Positions 1-7,300 of a DNA stretch of 18,402 bases are shown piece by piece. A program made the position numbers and the translations under genes. The first letter of the stretch is position 1. Each line of letters starts with the position of its first letter. Origin of the DNA: Podila epigama (Eukaryota; Mortierellomycota; Mortierellomycetes; Mortierellales; Mortierellaceae); assembly GCA_015679605.1 (NCBI GenBank), contig JAAAVE010000332.1, forward strand, positions 1-18,402. Direction: 5' to 3'. Under the pieces are notes generated by a model. That model made no database searches, was not told the DNA's origin, and saw only the letters and a program-made list of their open reading frames with translations.

Positions 1-15
1 AAAAAAAAAAAAAAA
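1..15. repeat. Poly(A) tract at window edge
   Basis: Fifteen A residues open the window, 31 bases before the first start codon. It may be a nucleosome-excluding promoter A-tract or the tail of a retroinserted sequence further left. The edge prevents a decision. Confidence 0.6.
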
Positions 16-46
16 CGTTTTACAAACATACCAATTCAGACAAGAC

Positions 47-523
47 ATGGTGCGAATCACTTTCTCGGCTCTGGCTTCTCTCGCCACATTGCTCGTTCTT
101 GCTACCGTGTCCGCGGCTCAGGATCTTTACAGATTCTACAACGATGATCTCTGGGCCAAAAGCTATCCACCTTCTCGCGGTCCACCTCCTCATTATGTTG
201 GCGTCACCTTCGATGACGGTTTCGCGAGCATCTATGAACGGTGGGAGTTCTCACAAGCTCAGGGTGGAAGCAAGTTCGTCATCAAAAGTCATGGCAACGG
301 ACTCTTTCTCACCGCTTATGACGGTGAGGCGTATGCATCTCAGTTTGACGAAACGCTGTCAAAGTGGAATGTTGTGCCTAATGGAAGCGGTAAAATCAAG
401 ATTTTGACAGATGATGGTCTTGCCGTTACAGCTCGCCGTCGCCAGCCTGACCATCCTATTTCACTCTTCCTTGACCCTGCTGACGGCACTAACGCCCAGT
501 TGTTTTCCTTTGAGAAAATTTAA
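47..523 (+). CDS. Small secreted cysteine-free protein, beta-trefoil-like (paralogue A)
   Basis: Intact 158-aa reading frame. Residues 1-23/24 form a signal peptide: MVR, then a hydrophobic core (LATLLVLAT), with an AXA-type cleavage site (VSA-AQD). The mature protein has no cysteine. It carries FDD (55-57), GNGLFLTAYDG (83-93), SKW (105-107), a DGLAVTA strand (123-129) and a C-terminal QLFSF. The repeated small-hydrophobic/DG/QxF pattern is like ricin-B or other beta-trefoil domains, but this is inference by pattern only. One N-glycosylation sequon is present (NGS at 112). The start is fixed by the signal peptide and by the leader shared with the downstream paralogue at 1587. Likely exported to the cell surface or medium; ligand unknown. 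No intron is needed. Mature identity to the paralogue is roughly 40 percent by eye. Confidence 0.85.
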   Translation: MVRITFSALASLATLLVLATVSAAQDLYRFYNDDLWAKSYPPSRGPPPHYVGVTFDDGFASIYERWEFSQAQGGSKFVIKSHGNGLFLTAYDGEAYASQFDETLSKWNVVPNGSGKIKILTDDGLAVTARRRQPDHPISLFLDPADGTNAQLFSFEKI

Positions 524-556
524 ATAGCTGTACTAGGAAACACATTTCAAAAGCAC

Positions 557-562
557 AATAAA
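557..562 (+). terminator. Poly(A) signal AATAAA of the first secreted-protein gene
   Basis: Canonical AATAAA lies 34 bases after the stop codon, followed by a T/G-containing stretch. It fits the 3' end of the gene at 47-523. Confidence 0.6.
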
Positions 563-678
563 AGGTGTATTGATTTAGCAATAGGCCTTGGGATTCTAAT
601 ATGAAAAAAAAAATACAAAGAACTTGACAAAGCGTCCTTGGCTGAGGGGCTGAGGCAGTAAGTCTTCATTTTTATGAG

Positions 679-1071
679 TTGAGGCATGCAATACCCAACG
701 TAGAACAATTGTTCACTTCTAGCAAGAATTCTGACTTGGATGCATTCAGCCATGATGACGGCTTCGGGACCATTCTTGCCCAGGCAGGCTCAAAGATCAA
801 ACGGCTATTGCAACAACACTTTGTCAGTAGGGTAAAACTAACCTGTCTAACGACAGTCCAAACCCCAGCTCACGTTCCGTTCCCTATGCAAAGGCGAACA
901 ATCCAACGCTTGCTGAATTCTGACGCTACAGCTGACGATACCTGGTTGCTTGCAAGTCAAATTTTGTTTTTGTATCATTTCCTTGAGCGGCCTGCCCCTT
1001 GGTTTCGTTCATCCTATTACTGTGTCTACCCTTGTTGCATTTTCCTCCAAGGACGCCTTGTTTTTCTTTGA
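679..1071 (+). pseudogene. Possible decayed dispersed-repeat coding fragment
   Basis: An open frame of 130 codons contains stretches such as NSDLDAFSH, VPFPMQRRTIQRLLNSDAT and WLLASQI. They read like coding sequence and resemble, from memory only, phrases that recur in dispersed repeats of Mortierella genomes. The C-terminal third (Phe/Tyr/Cys-rich) looks non-coding. There is no start context, known domain or partner gene. It is most likely a fragment of a repetitive element captured between the two secreted-protein genes. It could also be a chance open frame. Confidence 0.25.
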
Positions 1072-1080
1072 GTTCCGAGA

Positions 1081-1121
1081 CCCTTTATTTTTTTGACCCC
1101 TGGCGTCTCTGCCCATGATCC
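1081..1121 (+). repeat. Imperfect direct repeat, copy 1
   Basis: Starts CCCTTTATTTTTTT and ends with a segment shared with copy 2 (GTCTCTGCCC, then a variable TCC end). Copy 2 lies 170 bases downstream at 1251-1293 with a few substitutions and a 2-base longer T run. Confidence 0.6.
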
Positions 1122-1250
1122 ATCTCATTGAAGACTTTCCGTGACTTTCGGTGGGCTCTTTTTTTCGCACAAATCCAGCTTTCAGCTTCACTCATCTGAT
1201 CCAAGACGGCATTGATTTTACCACATAAGACTGCCGCAATCCCAGGTCTG

Positions 1251-1293
1251 CCCTTTATTTTTTTTTAGCCCTTTGTGTCTCTGCCCTAGGTCC
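1251..1293 (+). repeat. Imperfect direct repeat, copy 2
   Basis: Partner of the copy at 1081-1121. It has the same CCCTTTATTTTTTT start and GTCTCTGCCC core. It lies upstream of the second secreted-protein gene, so it could be a duplicated promoter module or remnant of a repeat. Confidence 0.6.
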
Positions 1294-1515
1294 TGCTCGT
1301 TTACAGAATTGCGGCATATATGGCGAGATAGTTCGAATCGTGTCCTTTGGACCTTGATCGTGTATAAAAAGAAGACACACGTATTCATCCTTCCTCACAA
1401 CTCTAACCTCACCATTGCACCTCCCACAGATCCCTTGAAGTTCTAACAAGACTGAACAACCTGTTACGAATATCACAATTGTACAGACTATGATGGTTTT
1501 ACTTTTGGGTCGCAG

Positions 1516-1521
1516 TATATA
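1516..1521 (+). promoter_or_regulatory. Candidate TATA box of the second secreted-protein gene
   Basis: TATATA lies 66 bases upstream of the start at 1587. That would place transcription start about 1545-1555, just before the leader shared with the first paralogue. An alternative TATAAAAA at 1363-1370 would need a leader of about 190 bases. Confidence 0.4.
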
Positions 1522-1560
1522 CACTTACAACTCATGTTTTGCTTAAAGAAAAGCATATTA

Positions 1561-1586
1561 ACAAACATACCAATTTCAGACAAGAC
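1561..1586 (+). promoter_or_regulatory. Conserved 5' leader shared by the two secreted-protein genes
   Basis: The 26 bases before ATG (ACAAACATACCAATT... ...CAGACAAGAC) match positions 22-46 upstream of the first paralogue except for one extra T. The indel would break any coding extension upstream of the ATG, so this is untranslated leader and 1587 is the true start. Confidence 0.65.
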
Positions 1587-2075
1587 ATGGTGCGAACCAC
1601 TCTCTCGGCTCTGGCTTCTTTCGCCATGATACTCCTTCTTGCTACTATGTCCACAGCTCTGACTCTTTACAAGCTCAGCATTCTGAGTCTCCAGGCCAAA
1701 AGCTTTCCACATTCTGGCGGTACACCTCCTCATTTCATGGACGTTGCTTTCGATGACGATATCGCGAGCGACTTTGCATACTGGGTATTTGCAAGTGTCC
1801 CGGGCGGAGGTTACTCCATCCAAAATTATGGCAACAAACTCTTTCTCACCGCTCATGACGGCGTAGTTGTTACATCTGAGTTCAACGAAAGTTCCTCAAA
1901 GTGGCGTTTGAATAATTGGGGAAGAACAAAGTTTTTTTCACTTTCAACACCAGACAGAAAGTTCATAGCACTCGGCCGATCCATGAATCACAATACTTCA
2001 CTCATTCTTAAGCCTCAAGATGGCCCAGTTAATCAGTGGTTTTCCATTGAGCATATTTATAATGTATCAGCGTAG
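1587..2075 (+). CDS. Small secreted cysteine-free protein, beta-trefoil-like (paralogue B)
   Basis: Intact 162-aa protein, paralogue of the gene at 47-523. Its signal peptide is nearly identical (MVRTTLSALASFAMILLLATMSTA). The mature part has no cysteine and keeps AKS, PPH, FDD (55-57), LFLTAxDG (85-92), SKW (104-106), SL..L.P.DG and a terminal NQWFSIEHI, an ending like the QxW motif of ricin-type trefoils. It carries three N-glycosylation sequons (N100, N136, N159) against one in paralogue A. The frame is open upstream to 1539, but that extension was rejected because the leader is conserved as untranslated DNA. Function unknown; probably exported and glycosylated. The pair is a tandem duplication in the same orientation, about 1.06 kb apart. 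Confidence 0.85.
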   Translation: MVRTTLSALASFAMILLLATMSTALTLYKLSILSLQAKSFPHSGGTPPHFMDVAFDDDIASDFAYWVFASVPGGGYSIQNYGNKLFLTAHDGVVVTSEFNESSSKWRLNNWGRTKFFSLSTPDRKFIALGRSMNHNTSLILKPQDGPVNQWFSIEHIYNVSA

Positions 2076-2076
2076 C

Positions 2077-2108
2077 CGAATAATATGAAGGCTTAAGCAT
2101 ATTATCCG
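2077..2108 (+). repeat. Hairpin immediately after the stop codon
   Basis: CGAATAATATG (2077-2087) pairs with CATATTATCCG (2098-2108) at 10 of 11 positions around a 10-base loop containing CTTAAG. It begins one base after the stop of the gene at 1587-2075 and overlaps the left end of the inverted-repeat element. It could be a 3' processing structure or part of that element. Confidence 0.5.
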
Positions 2109-2326
2109 ACTACTGGCGAGGACTCCATATGACCCGCCCTTTTCCCGCCCATGATCCTTCCTGCCTGACGCTCTCGAGTCGAAGATGCAGTTGTAGTAGG
2201 GCTCCCAGATAGTAAATAGTCTTTTCAGTTTAGTTTCACTTTATTTAGTTTCATTTTCTGGAGGTTTCGAGCAATCTCATTACAAGAAGATTACACATAT
2301 GGAGTCCTCGCCAAAGGCTGGATAAT
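2101..2326. mobile_element. MITE-like element with 31-bp imperfect terminal inverted repeats
   Basis: The left end 2101-2131 is ATTATCC, six variable bases, then TGGCGAGGACTCCATATG. The right end 2296-2326 is the exact reverse complement of the 18-base core, six variable bases, then GGATAAT. The symmetry (7+6+18 on both sides, 26 of 31 matching) is unlikely by chance. The 164-bp interior has no open frame and is T-rich. I found no clean target-site duplication, so this may instead be an old element or a long-stem structure. Confidence 0.55.
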
Positions 2327-2645
2327 GATGAATAAGTTATGCCAAGGAGCGCTCCAGAGTAGCAGAAAGAAAAAAGAGGGATTGTTTTTTCAGTAGGCCA
2401 TCAAATACCATTGAGACAGTGGGAAAGCGCGAACATGGGTCACCACAATCCGACGATCTTCTAGCGAACTTTCATATATTTTATTTTATTTTTATTTTAT
2501 TTTTTTTTTGATAGTATTCTTCCTTGCCAGATTCTGATTCTTTCTTTCTGACATCCGAAAAAAAGGATTCTTGCCGATCAATTGATTCAATTGATCTCCA
2601 TCTTTCTTTTTCACTCTCCCCGAATCTTCAAAGATCCTCCGCTCC
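2327..2645. other. Non-coding stretch before the gag-like pseudogene
   Basis: No gene seen. It contains a TTTTATT-type T-rich tract (about 2474-2510) and a pyrimidine-rich stretch (about 2595-2640) directly before the pseudogene start, which may be remnants of that element's 5' region. Confidence 0.4.
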
Positions 2646-3510
2646 ATGTCCCATGCGACTAATAACACAGCACCTGGTGCAAACACTGACATCCATGCAG
2701 CCCTTCGCTCTATGCAGGAGCACATACAACGCCTGCAAGAGCAAATACAACGTCAGCAAGACAGGATTCAACAGTTGGAGGCTTCAACTAGCGGCAGGGT
2801 TGCTAACAAACGCCCTCGAGCAACTACTCTCAAGATCTCTCAAGAGCTCCTAGAGAAATATCCTGCAATCGGAGAAGCCCAATTCTTTGATTCGGAACTC
2901 CCCAAGAACCACAGTATTTTCAACTGGAAGGATTATCATTACACTGAGGGCATGAAATACAATGCTCCTCCTGTTTTACAACATTCAGAGGTCTCCCTGC
3001 CAGGGCAGCCAAACGACACGATCGTGATCTGGCAACAATCCAAGGATATTTGGCGCACACAACCCGGTTCTACGACACTTGTGCCCATGAGATCTTGAAT
3101 TCAGGAAAAGTCGACTCGGCGCTTGGAAAACGCATGCTCAGATTCCTCAACATAGCACGAGTGTCTGCGTCTCATGACGCATCCAGGATCAGCCGAATGC
3201 GAGAAAGCCTTTAGATCTCGGCATCAAGCACTGAAAAGAGAAGGAGGAGTTCCTTATTACTTTGAACGAGCTCGCAGCCCAAAAAAAAAAGCTGCCTCAG
3301 AATTGGTTCGCAAGACCTACAAGAAATACGAACCTCTAAAGAAGAGGACCAAGAAACCTGACAACAAGACTGGCAAGGAAAAGTCAGGTTCAAGCGACAA
3401 GCCCAAGGACAAGCAGTCGGGGGCATGTCGCAGAACAAGGACCAGTCAGGTAAAAATCAGACAAACTCTGTATTTGTGCCCTTTTGTACCTGAAGAAATA
3501 AAAAAAGGAC
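2646..3510 (+). pseudogene. Decayed gag-like gene of a retroelement
   Basis: The frame opens with 120 good codons from 2646: a glutamine-rich heptad coiled coil (residues about 23-45), a basic patch (NKRPRATTLK, 54-63) and the segment SELPKNHSIFNWKDYHYTEG. At the GGG of 3003-3005 the coding sense moves to another frame without a stop (AAKRHDRDLATIQ, LAHTTRFYDTCAHEIL, ASRISRMRESL), ending at TAG 3212-3214. It resumes in the first frame (ALKREGGVPYYFER, then a Lys-rich tail). At 3422 it passes to the second frame again (GMSQNKDQSGKNQTNS). At least three frameshifts make it non-functional. The TR..D..AHE pattern recalls DIRS-type gag proteins of Mucoromycota and Mortierellomycota; this is from memory and unsearched. 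An unspliced host gene family is the alternative. Confidence 0.6.
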
Positions 3511-3673
3511 ATCCAAAAGTCCAGAAAAAAGTACAATTCCTTGACCTGTGTCTTATCACGTTCGTTATGGGTGGGGACGTAGTGGGCAAAGTGAGCCGCA
3601 GTATCTTGCTTACCATGAGTCAAATGATCGTTGTCCAACCCTGGCCACAACTCTTGGAACCATATCTAGGAAT

Positions 3674-3698
3674 AAAAAAAAAAAAAAAAAAAAAAAAA
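3674..3698 (+). repeat. Poly(A) tract of 25 bases
   Basis: An uninterrupted run of 25 A follows AAT (giving AATAAA at 3671-3676). It lies about 160 bases after the last recognisable pseudogene codons and 35 bases before the next gene's ATG. A T12 run follows at 3712-3723. It could be a retrotransposed 3' tail or a promoter dA:dT tract. Confidence 0.7.
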
Positions 3699-3733
3699 GT
3701 ATACCTCTTCATTTTTTTTTTTTGCTTCACGAC

Positions 3734-4210
3734 ATGCCGACATCTTCCAGCAACTTTCAATTACTCGACAGCCAAGGCTATCCCGTCAAAAGTGGAGTGG
3801 ATTACATCCTTAAATTATCCAAACCTAGCTGGGTGGACGATATCGTGACTTTTGAGTACGACTGGGGTCTCTGGGGGCGTGATCAGGGCGAGGCACCAGT
3901 AGTGACGTACGAATGCATCGATGGCATTGCCTATCTCAAGTACAGCGAAAAGTTTTTGCACTTGGAGGATGATGGAATGATCTGTTTGACAGATGAAATT
4001 CCCAAAAAGGACGACAGGTTGCGATTGGTTGTGTCTGATGAGGATTACTCATTCCAGTTCTCATTGTGGGATCGAGATGGCTTCGCTTTCATTGATTGGA
4101 TCAAATGCGCATTTGGCCCTGTCAAGGTCAACGAGGAATGCAAAGAGACTTGGGGAATGAGACTTGTCCTCTGTCCGGTTCATTTAAGAATCCCTGGCTT
4201 CAATGAATAA
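3734..4210 (+). CDS. Small Kunitz/STI-like beta-trefoil protein (putative)
   Basis: Intact 158-aa frame from the ATG at 3734. The upstream open part is translated A/T tract and was rejected. There is no signal peptide. The N-terminus FQLLDSQGYPVKSGVDYIL matches the LDxxGxPhxxGxxYxI opening of Kunitz/STI-type beta-trefoil proteins. The rest is a run of short beta-like strands with aromatic and acidic turns (KFLHLEDDGMICL, FSLWDRDGFAFIDW). There are five cysteines (61, 84, 125, 136, 147). Length fits a single trefoil domain. Possible role: cytosolic or unconventionally exported protease inhibitor or lectin-like defence protein; this is inference. It is equal in length to the secreted protein at 47-523 and may share its fold. 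It converges on the kinesin gene, with 148 bases between the stop codons. Confidence 0.75.
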   Translation: MPTSSSNFQLLDSQGYPVKSGVDYILKLSKPSWVDDIVTFEYDWGLWGRDQGEAPVVTYECIDGIAYLKYSEKFLHLEDDGMICLTDEIPKKDDRLRLVVSDEDYSFQFSLWDRDGFAFIDWIKCAFGPVKVNEECKETWGMRLVLCPVHLRIPGFNE

Positions 4211-4211
4211 A
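4206..4211 (+). terminator. Poly(A) signal overlapping the stop codon
   Basis: AATAAA is formed by the last codon GAA, the TAA stop and the next base. If used, it gives a very short 3' UTR, in keeping with the tight convergent arrangement with the kinesin gene. Confidence 0.45.
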
Positions 4212-4358
4212 AAGTAGAGCACTGCAAAAAAAGAAAGCTAAAAGTTAAAGTGGAAGAAGCTTAATTGGCCACACAACACCACAATTCGTCCAACACAAGT
4301 TCGTCAAATATTATTGTCACAAGAAAGAACAAGAATATTATTATTATTTATCATCTTT

Positions 4359-7300
4359 CTAAAATACAGGGACAACTTCAGCCTTGGCCAAAGTCGCCGA
4401 TGCAGCCGCCGAGGACGCACCATGCATCTCCATAGGCGGGTCCTGCATAGTTGGAGAATGTGTCATCGCCGTGGAAGCTGTCGATGAAGAAGAGACTGCT
4501 GAAGACGAAGAATTCGAAGACCAATGCTGATGTTCTCCATTCAGCTCTTCTCCGTCTGCAAGGTTCTGATCATGCTGTTCCTGTTGTTGCTTAGCCGAGG
4601 AGGATCCTTGTTGAGGCATCCCATCCGCTCCAAGCACCATTCCAGTCAAATCGACCGATTGCCGATGGACTAGGCGTTGTGCACTTCCTCGGTGATGCAG
4701 CTGCTGTTGGAATTGGAGTTGCTGGTATCCTGGACTCTGAAGGTTGTGTGTGCTGCTCGTCATCATGCTCCCGCCCGCAGGGCTTTGACTATGAAGCGCG
4801 TACGCCGTCCCAAGTGTACTACTCGATCGCGTCGCCAACAGACGTGCTTGACTTGCCTGGGTATGAACCGATGCCAAACGTTCATACACGTTCTGGTTAT
4901 CGTCCCAAGAGCCACTGATGCGACGCGAGGCACTATTGTTGTGGTGGTGAGTATGGTAGCTACCCGGTCCACCATCACCATGCTGTTGGAAGTGGCTCGT
5001 CATATCCGCAGAGCTGCTATGTCCATGTCCATGTCCATGTCCATGCATCATGCTGGTAGCCGTTGGAGTCGTCGTCATCATACTCGCAGCACCGATACGC
5101 GACAAGGGACGACCATTGCCGTTGGACTGACGACCCCCACCACCCTGAGGCGCTGGACTCATTGCTGCGCCCTGGGCAAGACTATTTGCGTCCAAATCAG
5201 GTCTCGAGAACCGCTTGCCAACAAGACCGGGACTAGGGGTGCTTGCCCGTCGACTGTCATAGTGTTGTTGACGCTGTTGAGCTGCCACAACATTGGCATT
5301 CAGCGGCTGCTGGTGACTCTTGGAGTGGCGAAGCTGTGGGGACTGACCGGCGGCGAATCCTGTTTGGATCGTCAGAGGGGTACGACCACCATGGAAACCA
5401 GGGGAAGGCAGACTACTCGAATGGTCACCGATGTGGCCCGTGTTGGAATTGAAGCGAGGACGGGCAATCGATTTGGGTCCTACCGATGGCATCGAGACTG
5501 GGGTAGAACTACGACGGGCGGCACTGGCCTCTGCATGCTGGCGACTAGAGGCAGTGGAGGCATAAACACTACGATTTTGCTGGTGATGGCTCTCTGACAG
5601 TCTGTTCATACTCGACGAGCTCCTATGAAGGCCACCAGGGGTGGGCGTTCCATTTCCGATACCTAGACCATGGCCATTACCACTTCCGTTTCCTGCAGTG
5701 CTGCTGCCACGGCGATGACCATACATGGACATGTTCTCGCGAGGCTTGGGTCCATGCTCACGTTCTGGGTTTGAGGAGCGGTGCATGATACTGCTTGCAC
5801 TATTAGATCGTCCCAGAGGAAGGCGTTGAGGAGTTGGCAACGGTGGCGAGGTTCGCTTATCTGTTGGTGGGCTGATACCAAGATATTCTGCCGACTCCGA
5901 GTTGGGCAAACCGACCCATGACACACGGCGCTCGCTGTTGGTCATCAGGATGCGAGAGAACTCGCCGGCTGAGCCTCCGACCTTGGGCGACGCTTCCTCT
6001 GTGGTCTTCATGGCATCCTCGTACATTTGATCAAAGATGGTCGAGGCACGCTTGGCCTTGACATCCAGTACAGCCTCAGCAGCAGAGCCTGGACGTGGGA
6101 GCGCAGAGCTGGGGAGAGCAGTCCAGAGCTGGTCGTGCGAGGCAGAGAGCAAACCATGAGCGTCCTCGTCGTCACCAAGGGGTGAGGATACCTTGGTGGT
6201 AGCGTTGTCATCGTCACTGCTGCTGTTGTTGATGCTGCTGTCATCATTGTTCTTGAGATTTGCGCGGTGAAGACGAGCGACTTCTGCATCGTTCTCATCC
6301 TCCTCAGAGGAACCTTCATGGGCCTTCACACCACCCATGAACTCGAGTTGCTCAGAAGAGCCACGCAACTGACGCAGCTTCTGCTCCAATCCATCACAAC
6401 GCTTCTCATAGCCGAGGGTGGCGCCAACGGCAGCACGACGCATTGCTTGGAGAGCACGCTTGAGCTCGTCAATGGCCTTTTCCTGGTTCGCAACCTGGAC
6501 CTGAAGTCCATTTTCGTGCGAGCGAACAGCGACCATGTCCTCAAAGAGCATCTCGAGGAACTCGTGTGCCTCGTTCTGATCCAACGAGCGCAAGATCTTG
6601 ATCGACGACTCAAAGGCGACTGTCGCTCCAGAGCCTGGTGGGAGACCCATCGCATCGTCCGCCATACCTTGCCGGATCAACTTTGTCAAAGCCTCTTCCT
6701 CATCGCTCGTTGTTGACTCTCCTGCTTGTTGCTCATTGTGCTGCTGATTCTGATTCTTCTCAATGCTTGTCACAAAGCCAAGAGCTGCGGCCTCGGCCTG
6801 GAGGGCACGGATGCGAGCATTGATGTAAGCAATCTCGGCATCAATCATGGTGAGACGATCATCCATGTACTGGGGTTCACTTGCAAAGTCAAGCATCTCG
6901 CCTCCGTGGGCTAGTGCGTTCTCCTCTTGAGCCTGGACAACACGCTGACGTTCCTGCTGGAGCTCACTCTTCTCTTGACGAAGGCGCTCGCGCTTCTTGA
7001 GCATGTCCTCCATGACATTGATGGCATGCTGACCCGAGATGTAGCCATAGATGGCTCGGTCAATGACCTGCTTCTTCTGAGCGACCTGAAGACGGATCGC
7101 GGCAGGACTATTGCGAGCATGAGGGACAGGGATCGACGATTCCTTGTGGTGTTCTGAAGAACCAACCATACGAGGGTTACGTTTGGGTGTCTTTGTGATA
7201 CCCTTGGGGGTCTGGGGCTTCTTCAAAAAGCCAATGACGGCCTTGTTGCTCTTGTTAGCCTGCTGGCTAGCCGAGGCCGCGCTATTACGGTGGAGCATAG

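Larger units (their letters stand above)
524..1586. other. Intergenic region between the two secreted-protein genes
   Basis: Besides the poly(A) signal at 557-562, this stretch holds a possible decayed repeat (679-1071), two copies of an imperfect direct repeat (1081-1121, 1251-1293), a TATAAAAA at 1363-1370 and a TATATA at 1516-1521. No other supported gene was seen. Open frames on the minus strand here have no recognisable features. Confidence 0.5.

Noticed and set aside
1539-1586. Upstream start adding 16 residues to the second secreted protein
   Set aside because: This DNA matches the untranslated leader of the first paralogue with a one-base indel, and the extension would hide the signal peptide.
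1488-1856. 122-codon minus-strand frame over the second secreted gene
   Set aside because: It overlaps a clear coding gene on the other strand and has no recognisable features.
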